A stretch of 12,992 bases of DNA, taken from NCBI GenBank assembly GCA_965365345.1, contig CBDUBH010000094.1:1-12992 (forward strand). Reading direction: 5' to 3'. The translations under genes were made by a program, and so were the position numbers. Below are positions 6,613 through 12,992 of this stretch, piece after piece. The notes beneath the pieces were generated by a model. The model was given only the letters and a program-made list of their open reading frames with translations. It made no database searches and was not told the DNA's origin. The stretch's first letter is position 1, and every line of letters starts with the position of its first letter. The DNA is from CBDUBH01 sp965365345. Its GTDB lineage: Bacteria > Bacteroidota > Ignavibacteria > Ignavibacteriales > SURF-24.

Positions 6613-7659
6613 TTAATTGCTGCTTGCGCCTGATGTTCTTTCTTCCAGATCTTTTAATTCTTTAATTTTTTGATCAAGTTCACGTGTTCTTTCTTTTAGT
6701 TCTGCAATTTTTGAGTCAACATTTTTCTGATATTCGGTAACATCCCAATAGCCGCGTTCTTCAAAATAATTTTTGAAAAGCCAGTTGTGTTTTAACGCTT
6801 CCATATTTTCTGCAAAGCGTGCTGCTCCAATCGAAATTCCTTCAGTGGTTGTAACTAAATTTTTAACCATTACATTTACAGAATCATTTAAATTGCTTTC
6901 TTCAGCAAGCAATGATCCCAAAAGTCCTTTTCCGTTTTTAACATCATTTAAAACATAATCAACTTTTTTTACAACACTATCAAGACTAACAACAATTCCT
7001 TGAAATTCTTCGGTTGCATCAAAAACCAATTTTGAAATTTCATCAAATCTGGCTGTAATTGTGCCTAAACTTTTATCTGCTGATTTTGTAATTTTAACTG
7101 TTGAATTGTATAATTCCTGATCATTAACAAGTTTGCCTATAGAACCTTCGCCATTATTAATTTTTGATATTATTTCAGCAAAATCTTTTGACATTACATT
7201 TAAATTATTTAAAGTTGCCTGGCCCTCTTCAATCACTTGCGACATATTCACCGGTGGTTTCGAAACTAAAAATCCGCCATCTTTCACTTCAGCATATCTT
7301 GGCGAGCCGACGCTTAAAATAATTATTTTATCGCCTACCAATCCTTCTGTTTCTACAGATGCTTTTGAATCAAGTCTTATAAATTCTTTAACATCTGTTC
7401 TAACTCTCATACTTACGATCACATTTCCGGTTGTGTCATTCGCAATTTCTATACCGCTTACGCTGCCAACTGTAATTCCGCTTAATCTTACTGTTGCGCC
7501 GCTTCGTAGACCTTCAACTGTTTCAAATCTGGATTTTATTGTAAAAGTTGAAGCAAAAAGCGATTCTTTATTTCCAATAAGAAAAACGGATATAATAAGT
7601 AATGCGGTACCGAGAAAAACAAAAATTCCGAGTCGTGCACCGGATAAGTTTTTAAGCAT
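6613..7659 (-). CDS. mlaD: MlaD-like MCE-domain lipid-transport protein
   Basis: 348 residues. One N-terminal membrane anchor (about 9-29, GIFVFLGTALLIISVFLIG) is followed by an MCE domain (about 38-116; VRLSGITVGSVSGIEI and GLVGDKIIILS are typical). The long C-terminal region holds two copies of a glycine motif seen after MCE domains (NGEGSIGKLVND at 169-180, NGKGLLGSLLAE at 242-253), HNWLFKNYFEERGYWD (291-306) and a terminal coiled coil (about 313-341). It should bind lipid in the periplasm and work with the MlaE permease and MlaF ATPase just upstream. Only 10 bases separate it from the mlaF stop, and its Shine-Dalgarno AAGGAG overlaps that stop codon, so the three genes form an operon. It is longer than E. 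coli MlaD (about 180 residues), as is common outside Proteobacteria. The lipid and transport direction are not shown by the sequence. Confidence 0.92.
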   Translation of the reverse strand: MLKNLSGARLGIFVFLGTALLIISVFLIGNKESLFASTFTIKSRFETVEGLRSGATVRLSGITVGSVSGIEIANDTTGNVIVSMRVRTDVKEFIRLDSKASVETEGLVGDKIIILSVGSPRYAEVKDGGFLVSKPPVNMSQVIEEGQATLNNLNVMSKDFAEIISKINNGEGSIGKLVNDQELYNSTVKITKSADKSLGTITARFDEISKLVFDATEEFQGIVVSLDSVVKKVDYVLNDVKNGKGLLGSLLAEESNLNDSVNVMVKNLVTTTEGISIGAARFAENMEALKHNWLFKNYFEERGYWDVTEYQKNVDSKIAELKERTRELDQKIKELKDLEERTSGASSN

Positions 7660-7672
7660 TTAAAACTCCTTA
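7660..7672 (-). promoter_or_regulatory. mlaD: Strong Shine-Dalgarno of mlaD overlapping the mlaF stop codon
   Basis: Read on the - strand, the mlaF stop TAA runs directly into GGAG, giving AAGGAG six bases before the mlaD ATG. It is the strongest ribosome site in the window and marks mlaF-mlaD coupling. Confidence 0.85.
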
Positions 7673-8404
7673 AGCTTTAAGAATTTCTGTACTGAAGAAA
7701 TTTTGTAAAAATTCATCTTTAACTGTAGTAAGTTCATCCATCGTTCCTTCAAAAATAATCTTCGCATCTTTTAGAAATATTACTCTATCTGCAATTATTT
7801 TCGCACAGATTAAATCATGCGTTACCACAATGGAAGTCATTTTCAATTCTTTTTGAAGTTTGATAATAAGTTCGCTGATTTCTTTCGTTGTAAGCGGATC
7901 CAATCCGGTTGTCGGTTCATCATATAACATAAGTTTCGGTTCAGTTATTATTGAGCGTGCCAGTGCAACTCTTTTCCGCATACCGCCCGAAAGTTCAGAA
8001 GGCATTTTATCTATTGCCTCTGAAAGAGAAACCATTTCCAAAGCTCTTTCAACTTTCTTTTGAATTTCATCATTTGTAAAATCAAAATTTTTTTCAAGCG
8101 GAAATGCCAAATTCTCTCTAACCGTCATCGAATCATATAAAGCTCCGCCTTGAAATAAAAATCCGATATGTTTTCTGACCTCATTCAATTCTTTTTTTGA
8201 AAGAGAATGAACATCTTTTCCTTCAATAAAAATTTTGCCTTTATCTGGCACAAGCAAACCAATTATACATTTTAATAGAACGCTTTTTCCTGTTCCGCTT
8301 CTTCCGAATACAACAAGATTTTCGCCTGATTTTACATCAATCGTAATGCCATTTAAAACAACAAGCTCATCAAAAGCTTTTGAAATATTTTCTATATCAA
8401 CCAT
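7670..8404 (-). CDS. mlaF: MlaF-like ABC transporter ATPase
   Basis: 244 residues from the chosen start. It is the ATPase of the MCE/Mla lipid transporter, acting on the cytoplasmic face of MlaE. Walker A GRSGTGKS (34-41), Q-loop FQGGALYDSMTV (Q85), signature LSGGM (138-142) with MRKRVALARS, Walker B LMLYDE (158-163), DEPTTGLDP and the switch histidine H196 (VTHDL) are all intact; LSGGMRKRVALARS and FQGGALYDSMTV are typical of the MlaF/Ttg2A group. I chose the ATG at 8404 because it forms a TAATG stop-start overlap with mlaE and gives the expected opening MVDIENISKAF. In-frame ATGs at 8419 and 8425 would add 5 or 7 residues overlapping mlaE. mlaD follows after 10 bases. Confidence 0.95.
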   Translation of the reverse strand: MVDIENISKAFDELVVLNGITIDVKSGENLVVFGRSGTGKSVLLKCIIGLLVPDKGKIFIEGKDVHSLSKKELNEVRKHIGFLFQGGALYDSMTVRENLAFPLEKNFDFTNDEIQKKVERALEMVSLSEAIDKMPSELSGGMRKRVALARSIITEPKLMLYDEPTTGLDPLTTKEISELIIKLQKELKMTSIVVTHDLICAKIIADRVIFLKDAKIIFEGTMDELTTVKDEFLQNFFSTEILKA

Positions 8405-9207
8405 TATACTGTCGGCCATAACCATAACGTTAATTTTACTAAAACCATATCAACAACTAAGATCATAAGTGAAGCAACAACTACAGAAGTGGTAGAAGCT
8501 TTTCCAACGCCTTGGGTTCCATTTTCCGCAGTATAACCTTTATAAGATCCAACAATCCCGACTATAAATCCAAAGAAGAAAGTTTTAGCAACGCCGGGCA
8601 AAAAATCACTAAATACAATTGAATCGAGCAAAGTATCAACATAATAGTTAAAATTCATATTTTGAGTTAAAATTACCGCAAGGTAACCACCAAGAATTGC
8701 AATAATAATTACATAAACTGTAAGAATTGGAAGAATTAAAGTACAAGCCGTTACTCTTGTAACAACCAAAAATTTAAAGGGATCAATTGCTGAAACTTCC
8801 ATTGCGTCAATCTGTTCTGTAACGCGCATTGATCCGAGTTCAGCACCGATTCCGCTTGCAACCCTTCCTGCAAAAATCAAACCTGTTACAACAGGCCCTA
8901 ATTCTCTTACAACGGAAAGTGCAACCATGCCCGGTAAAAAAGATTCAGCTCCAAACCTTCGCAAAACCGGCTGCGTTTGCAGCGCCAATACTAAACCTAT
9001 AATGAATCCAGTAACACTGACAATCGGAAGAGTTTTAACTCCCAACTCATCCATGTGTTTTTTAATTTCGCCAATTTCATAAGGCGGTATAAAAAATGAT
9101 TTGAAAAACTCCAGTGTAAAAATTGTCATTCCGCCAATCGTGTTAAAATATCCCACGAGGGTTTTCCAAATTACTGTATCTTTTAATTCTTTTTTTGCTA
9201 ATTGCAT
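8404..9207 (-). CDS. mlaE: MlaE-like ABC transporter permease
   Basis: 267 residues, the usual MlaE/Ttg2B length. It is an integral inner-membrane permease with about five hydrophobic segments (approximately 59-78, 93-115, 150-180, 205-222 and 240-262). The diagnostic MlaE stretch is at 101-138, with RELGPVVTGLIFAGRVASG, GAELGSM and EQIDAMEV. Together with MlaF and MlaD it forms the MCE lipid-transport complex linking inner membrane and periplasm. It is first of the mlaE-mlaF-mlaD set and ends in a TAATG overlap with mlaF. No mlaB (STAS) or mlaC gene is nearby, which is usual in Bacteroidota. The 71-base gap upstream to yraN is very AT-rich and may hold a promoter, but yraN could equally be cotranscribed. 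Confidence 0.95.
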   Translation of the reverse strand: MQLAKKELKDTVIWKTLVGYFNTIGGMTIFTLEFFKSFFIPPYEIGEIKKHMDELGVKTLPIVSVTGFIIGLVLALQTQPVLRRFGAESFLPGMVALSVVRELGPVVTGLIFAGRVASGIGAELGSMRVTEQIDAMEVSAIDPFKFLVVTRVTACTLILPILTVYVIIIAILGGYLAVILTQNMNFNYYVDTLLDSIVFSDFLPGVAKTFFFGFIVGIVGSYKGYTAENGTQGVGKASTTSVVVASLMILVVDMVLVKLTLWLWPTV

Positions 9208-9278
9208 TAAAATTTAAGAGTGGTTATTCTATATAATAGTTAAAATATTAAATATATTTAAATATTGAAAATTATTTA

Positions 9279-9647
9279 TTAAAATGCATTGGTAATGTGG
9301 TTTAAAATGGGTTGGTTATTTTCATAAACAATTGTTATAGCGTCAAATCTTACTTCTTCGAAATCCATTTTGTTATAAAAAAGGAATGCTTTTGCAATTT
9401 TTTTGATCTGTTTGATTTTGCTTTGCGTTATGGAAAACTCCGGCGCACCGTAATTCAAATTTTTTCTTGATTTAACCTCAACAAAAACAAGTGTATCATT
9501 TTGTTTTGCAACAATATCAATTTCGCCTTTTCCGTAACGGTAATTTTTGAATAGAATTTTATATCCGTTCTTCATTAAATGATCCGCTGCAAGTTTTTCG
9601 CCTTCGTTTCCGAATTCTTTAAAATTGTAACTCACTTTACTGCTCAA
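9279..9647 (-). CDS. YraN/UPF0102-family nuclease-fold protein
   Basis: 122 residues, the typical UPF0102 length. The restriction-endonuclease-like core is visible: GNEGEKLAADHLMKNGYKIL (13-32), then GEIDIVAKQND and LVFVEVKSR with E42, D44, E57 and K59 in the classical E-x-D...ExK arrangement. A DNA-processing role is suspected for the family but not settled. The start is a TTG at 9647 giving an 11-nt overlap with rnhB; an in-frame GTG at 9635, one base after the rnhB stop, is an equally good choice and would remove four residues. Neither has a Shine-Dalgarno, so translation probably relies on coupling to rnhB. The rnhB-yraN neighbourhood is common in bacteria. Confidence 0.9.
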   Translation of the reverse strand: MSSKVSYNFKEFGNEGEKLAADHLMKNGYKILFKNYRYGKGEIDIVAKQNDTLVFVEVKSRKNLNYGAPEFSITQSKIKQIKKIAKAFLFYNKMDFEEVRFDAITIVYENNQPILNHITNAF

Positions 9648-10233
9648 TGATTTTTGTTAAAAATGATCTTCTGTGATGAGGTGTAATTCCTGATTTTCTT
9701 ATAGCGTTGATATGATCTTTTGTTCCGTAACCTTTATTTTTTATCCAGTTATATTCAGGAAATTCTTCATGAAGTTTTATCATAATTCTATCACGGGTTA
9801 CTTTTGCCAATATTGATGCTGCTGCTATGCAAAAAGATTTTCCGTCACCTTTTACAATTGTTTGTAACGGAATTTGCGTATTGAATTTTTGATTGCCGTC
9901 AACTAAAACCAGATCCGGATTTTTCGAAAGCGAATTCAAAGAATTTTTCATTGCAAGTAAAGTTGATTGAAGAATATTTATCTCATCAATTTTATCAACA
10001 TCAATAATATTTACGGAATAGCACAAACATTGCGAAATAATTTTTTCATACAATTCTTCACGCTTGCTTTCACACAATTTTTTTGAATCATTTATTCCTT
10101 CAATTTCGGTTGATTCATCAAAAATTACAGCCGCGGCAACAACGGGACCCGCAAGCGGACCTCTGCCGGCTTCATCAATTCCTGCTAATAACTTTATTTT
10201 ATTATTTAAAAAGTTTCTGTCAAAATTTTTCAT
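9637..10233 (-). CDS. rnhB: Ribonuclease HII
   Basis: 198 residues, the normal RNase HII size. It cleaves RNA in RNA-DNA hybrids and removes single ribonucleotides from DNA using two metal ions. The N-terminal active-site motif LLAGIDEAGRGPLAGPVV gives D20 and E21, and the remaining acidic ligands are D112 (VLVDGNQ) and D130 (KGDGKSFCIAAAS), with the spacing seen in bacterial RNase HII. NDSKKL (49-54), ASILAKVTRD (139-148) and NKGYGTKDH (166-174) are also family hallmarks. The ATG at 10233 has AGGA five bases upstream. The gene overlaps the YraN-family gene at its 3' end and lies 41 bases after the outer-membrane gene, so all three may be cotranscribed. Confidence 0.97.
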   Translation of the reverse strand: MKNFDRNFLNNKIKLLAGIDEAGRGPLAGPVVAAAVIFDESTEIEGINDSKKLCESKREELYEKIISQCLCYSVNIIDVDKIDEINILQSTLLAMKNSLNSLSKNPDLVLVDGNQKFNTQIPLQTIVKGDGKSFCIAAASILAKVTRDRIMIKLHEEFPEYNWIKNKGYGTKDHINAIRKSGITPHHRRSFLTKIIEQ

Positions 10234-10254
10234 AAAATTCCTGAATAAAACATT

Positions 10255-10269
10255 ATAGATTTTATCTAT
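10255..10269. other. Short AT-only hairpin between the outer-membrane gene and rnhB
   Basis: ATAGAT-TTT-ATCTAT forms a perfect 6-bp stem in the 41-base gap upstream of rnhB. It is too short and AT-rich to be a confident terminator, and may simply be chance in a low-GC spacer. Confidence 0.25.
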
Positions 10270-10274
10270 TAAAT

Positions 10275-12032
10275 TTAAAATCCGTTCACAATTCCGAAAT
10301 GGATTTTGCCTTTATTAAAATTATCACCTTCGCCCAGCGCATAACTTACTTTCATAATTCCTAAGCCCGTTTGAAAAGTGATTCCCGCGCCGTAACCGGT
10401 TTTATAAGCCGAAAGTTTTTCAATTCGATTAATTTCATTTTCGCGCTGCAGAAAATATCCATTATCAAAAAAAACAAAAAAGAAAGATCTTCTGTCAAAT
10501 TGAAATCTGTACTCCAAATTACTCCAAAAAATCCTGCTTCCCAAAAATTGATTTTCCCTGTAACCGCGCAAAGAATTTGTTCCGCCTAATCTATAAAGAT
10601 CGGTTATTTCAAACTGATCGCCACGCAATTCTCGTGCATGAAAAGAAACCGCAGCAACATTTCTTTTGAACAATTGATAAAACAGCGAAAGATCAAGTTC
10701 GTATCTTTGAAAATTAATTCCGGTTTTAAAATTGTTAATTTGATTTTGCGAAAATCCTTTTATCTTTTTTCTGCTGTATCCATATCCGCTTTGAAAGATA
10801 ACACCGCTTGTGGGAGCAAAAAAATCGTTACGATTATCAATTCTGAAATTAATTCCGGTTGTGTAAGTATCAGAATTGTTAACAGCGATTATTTGATTTT
10901 CATTTAAAGTCGGAATTACAAAATCGCCGTGAAAAAATACCGAAGCCGAAATTGTGCTTGTCGCCAAAAAACTCAATGCGGATTCATAACGCCTCTGAAC
11001 ATAAGTCGTGTCAAATTTTCTTTGAAACATTGCAAGTTCAAGATTAAAAGGATAACCGAAAATCCATGGTTCCAAATATCTTAATTCCAAATCCTGCGAA
11101 CCTTTTTCGTATTGCTGCCACATAATTAAAGCCGCTCTTCCGGTGCCGAATAAATTAAGCATGCTCAAATTTACAAGTCCCGTTAAGTAGCCGCCGCCTT
11201 CATTTTGATTATCGGGAACGTAGCCGATAACTCCGTCAAATGTATTTGTGCGCGCTTCGTTCACCTGAATTTGCAAAATTCCTTCATCATTTTGATTAAT
11301 GTAGTATTCCGGAATTTCAACAGGTTCGAAGATTCTCAAGCGATTTAATATACCGGGAATTTTTTCAATTTCATTTTGATCGTAAAATTCGCCGGAGTTA
11401 ATTCTCAAATTTTGTATTATGAATTCAGTTTTTGTTTTTGTATTTCCGGAAATTTCAATTTTATCAATTTTGCTTGATCTTCCTTTTTCAATTTTCAAAT
11501 TTATGTTTACAAGATTTTTAGACTTTACGGAATCATCAATAAAATCAATACTTTTAACAATAATTTTTGCAAAAGGAAAACCGTTTTTTTCGTAATGAGT
11601 TAAAATTTCATTTACGGAATTTTCAAAATTAGTTGACGAAAATATTTTTCCTTCAAGAGAATTTAATTCATCATCAACAAAACTATTTTGTAAAGTGTCT
11701 GATATCTCAAATTGAATTTTATTTATAAACGCCGGTTCGCTGGAGAATGTTTTAATATATACTATAATTTTAGAAGTATCGTTTCGATCAATATTTACAA
11801 GGATTTTGTAATTATAATAGCCAAAAGATTTTAAATTATTTTCAATTCTTTTTTGAACTGAATCTTTCAATCCATCAAAATAGTTCATTCCTTTTTTTAT
11901 TCCGGAGAAGTTTTCTATCTGACCGGATTTTAAATTTGTTTCAATATTTATTTCAGAAATTTTTTGCGCAAAAATATCGGAATTAAAAATCAAAACGGGA
12001 AGGATCAAAATATATTTAAAAAGGAATTTCAT
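10275..12032 (-). CDS. BamA/TamA-like outer-membrane protein (OMP85 family)
   Basis: 585 residues. A signal peptide (1-22, cleavage after A22 in DIFAQ) is followed by a periplasmic region with POTRA-like units: about 25-95, about 100-183 (YEKNGFPFAKIIV) and about 186-258 (KIDKIEISGNTKTKTEFIIQ, the clearest). The C-terminal part (about 262-585) is a beta-barrel rich in alternating aromatic strands. It has the OMP85 loop-6 motif RLGGTNSLRGYRENQF (LRGY at 488-491) and ends in IVNGF with the terminal phenylalanine expected of outer-membrane barrels. It should insert or export proteins or other substrates at the outer membrane. At 585 residues with three POTRAs it is closer in size to TamA (577 in E. 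coli) than to BamA (about 800). No tamB is adjacent, so I give no symbol. No Shine-Dalgarno precedes the ATG. Confidence 0.9.
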   Translation of the reverse strand: MKFLFKYILILPVLIFNSDIFAQKISEINIETNLKSGQIENFSGIKKGMNYFDGLKDSVQKRIENNLKSFGYYNYKILVNIDRNDTSKIIVYIKTFSSEPAFINKIQFEISDTLQNSFVDDELNSLEGKIFSSTNFENSVNEILTHYEKNGFPFAKIIVKSIDFIDDSVKSKNLVNINLKIEKGRSSKIDKIEISGNTKTKTEFIIQNLRINSGEFYDQNEIEKIPGILNRLRIFEPVEIPEYYINQNDEGILQIQVNEARTNTFDGVIGYVPDNQNEGGGYLTGLVNLSMLNLFGTGRAALIMWQQYEKGSQDLELRYLEPWIFGYPFNLELAMFQRKFDTTYVQRRYESALSFLATSTISASVFFHGDFVIPTLNENQIIAVNNSDTYTTGINFRIDNRNDFFAPTSGVIFQSGYGYSRKKIKGFSQNQINNFKTGINFQRYELDLSLFYQLFKRNVAAVSFHARELRGDQFEITDLYRLGGTNSLRGYRENQFLGSRIFWSNLEYRFQFDRRSFFFVFFDNGYFLQRENEINRIEKLSAYKTGYGAGITFQTGLGIMKVSYALGEGDNFNKGKIHFGIVNGF

Positions 12033-12113
12033 TTTTCAAATTGCAGAAATTAAAATTTTTAGTTTAATTTAACCATACTTCAAATTTATCATTTCATTAT
12101 CAAAATTAAAATT
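12033..12113. promoter_or_regulatory. Divergent promoter region
   Basis: This 81-base AT-rich gap separates the divergent outer-membrane and methyltransferase genes, so promoters for both should lie in or near it. On the - strand TAAATTTG (12088-12081) fits the TAnnTTTG -7 element described for Bacteroidetes and lies about 48 bases before the outer-membrane ATG, but no TTG sits at the right -33 distance. I see no clear element for the + strand gene. Confidence 0.35.
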
Positions 12114-12917
12114 ATGTTTAAAAAGAAAAACGAATATAAAATTGCGTATGATGATAGTTTAATTCCTCCGCTTAATTTAATGCGCGAAGAAGGAATTGAT
12201 GTTTTGGAAGAATGGTTTCGCTGGGGCGAGGAGTGGAGCCTTATTTTACGGGCTTTCGGAAAGATAAAACGTAATTCAAATGTTTTGGAAATCGGTTGCG
12301 GATTAGGAAGGACTGCTTTCCCGCTTCGGTTTGTTCTTTCGGAAAAAGGAAGTTTTAACGGATTTGAAATTTGTAAAAATAAAATCGATTTTTTACAAAA
12401 GAATTTCACTCCGCTTTACAAAAATTTTAATTTTATTTGGGCAAATGTTCATAATACTTATTACAATGCGGATGGTAAATTCAGCGCGAGCGAGTATAAA
12501 TTTCCGTATGAAGAAAATAAATTTGACTTAGTTTACGCCGCTTCAGTTTTTACTCATATGCTTCCAGATGCGGCAAAAAATTATTTCAGAGAATCCGCGC
12601 GTGTTTTGAAAAGCGGCGGAAGATGTGTTTTCAGTTTTTTTGTTTTGGATAATTACAAAAAAGAAATTGCGCGTCCTTTTCCTTTTTCCAAAAAAGATTT
12701 TGCTTTTGATAATCATCTTGAAAAATATGGTGAAGATTTTGCAACAGTCGTTTTGGAAAATCCCGAACAAATGACGGCTTTCAGTTTGAAAATGATAAAT
12801 GATTTTGCAGAAGAAGCCGGATTGAAAATTGAAGGTGAGCCGGTTCCGGGATTTTGGTCAGGTAATTTTGAAAATTGGATTGGCGCACAGGATCTGATAA
12901 TTTTGAAAAAAGAATGA
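12114..12917 (+). CDS. Class I SAM-dependent methyltransferase
   Basis: 267 residues. The Rossmann-type SAM-binding motif I is SNVLEIGCGLGR (about 55-66), followed by an acidic strand end at E85 (FNGFEICKNKIDFL) that should bind the ribose. FDLVYAASVFTHML (137-150) and the post-motif ARVLKSGGRCVFSFFVLD (162-179) complete a Methyltransf_11/25-type core. The C-terminal part (about 180-267, with GFWSG and GAQDLIILKK) is typical of small-molecule or glycan methyltransferases, but the substrate cannot be read from the sequence. It is cytoplasmic with no signal peptide. It diverges from the outer-membrane gene and has no partner on its strand within the window, so its pathway is unknown. The ATG at 12114 is the only sensible start; no Shine-Dalgarno is visible. 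Confidence 0.9.
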   Translation: MFKKKNEYKIAYDDSLIPPLNLMREEGIDVLEEWFRWGEEWSLILRAFGKIKRNSNVLEIGCGLGRTAFPLRFVLSEKGSFNGFEICKNKIDFLQKNFTPLYKNFNFIWANVHNTYYNADGKFSASEYKFPYEENKFDLVYAASVFTHMLPDAAKNYFRESARVLKSGGRCVFSFFVLDNYKKEIARPFPFSKKDFAFDNHLEKYGEDFATVVLENPEQMTAFSLKMINDFAEEAGLKIEGEPVPGFWSGNFENWIGAQDLIILKKE

Positions 12918-12952
12918 ATATATTTTATCAATAAGGAAATTACCTCACCCTG

Positions 12953-12975
12953 CCCTCTCCTGCAACAGGAGAGGG
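12953..12975. terminator. GC-rich perfect palindrome, terminator or REP-like element
   Basis: CCCTCTCCTG (12953-12962) pairs perfectly with CAGGAGAGGG (12966-12975) across the loop CAA, 36 bases after the methyltransferase stop and followed by ATTTTATTT, so it can act as a terminator. The surrounding pattern (CTCACCCTG before, ATTTTATTT after) and its GC content, unlike the flanks, match a palindromic intergenic repeat of the CCCTCTCC...GGAGAGGG type that I recall from many bacterial genomes. Confidence 0.8.
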
Positions 12976-12992
12976 ATTTTATTTATATGTTT

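Noticed and set aside
7133..7663. 176-codon open frame on the + strand opposite mlaD
   Set aside because: It is antisense to a complete MCE-domain gene, with a Ser/Pro/Thr-rich product typical of the complement of coding DNA and no ribosome site.
12089..12409. 106-codon open frame on the - strand overlapping the methyltransferase start
   Set aside because: It lies across the SAM-binding motif of a well-supported gene, and its product resembles no protein pattern.

Overview
The window looks like ordinary chromosomal DNA from a low-GC member of the Bacteroidota/Chlorobi (FCB) group, most likely Ignavibacteria-like. The reasons are the AT-rich, A/T-ending codon use, the mostly weak or absent Shine-Dalgarno sites, a UvrA with a degenerate first zinc module, an MlaEFD set without MlaB or MlaC, a LytS/LytTR two-component pair, and AT-rich simple repeats between genes. 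This placement is inference from style and gene content; there is no rRNA or other marker gene here.

Layout. Bases 1 to about 100 differ from everything else: 52 of the first 100 bases are G or C, against 33 and 28 in the next two hundreds. They read best in a frame that does not belong to the neighbouring gene, so a junction, real or from assembly, probably lies near 100. Next on the + strand come a LiaF-like membrane protein (102-593), a 166-base spacer with two tandem repeats, and a LytS-type sensor kinase and LytTR response regulator overlapping by 17 nt (760-2554). A bidirectional terminator (2578-2607) closes this module.

Everything from 2636 to 12032 is on the - strand. In transcription order it is a BamA/TamA-like outer-membrane protein, rnhB, a YraN-family protein, the mlaE-mlaF-mlaD lipid-transport genes, uvrA, and a 228-residue all-helical protein of unknown function. 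rnhB/yraN and mlaE/mlaF/mlaD are tightly packed, with overlaps or a Shine-Dalgarno merged into the previous stop codon. The last gene, a class I SAM methyltransferase (12114-12917, +), diverges from the outer-membrane gene and is followed by a GC-rich perfect palindrome that looks like a dispersed repeat or terminator.

How the genes fit together. Much of the window concerns the cell envelope: OMP85-family barrel biogenesis, MCE-type lipid transport, and a LiaF-like protein beside a LytS/LytTR pair that could be an envelope-stress module. uvrA, rnhB and yraN are housekeeping nucleic-acid genes. I found no CRISPR array, tRNA, rRNA, transposase or phage module, and no convincing new multi-gene system. 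The points most worth checking are the left-edge junction, the LiaF-like/LytTR linkage, the helical protein with paired palindromes upstream, and the repeats around 602-751 and 12953-12975.
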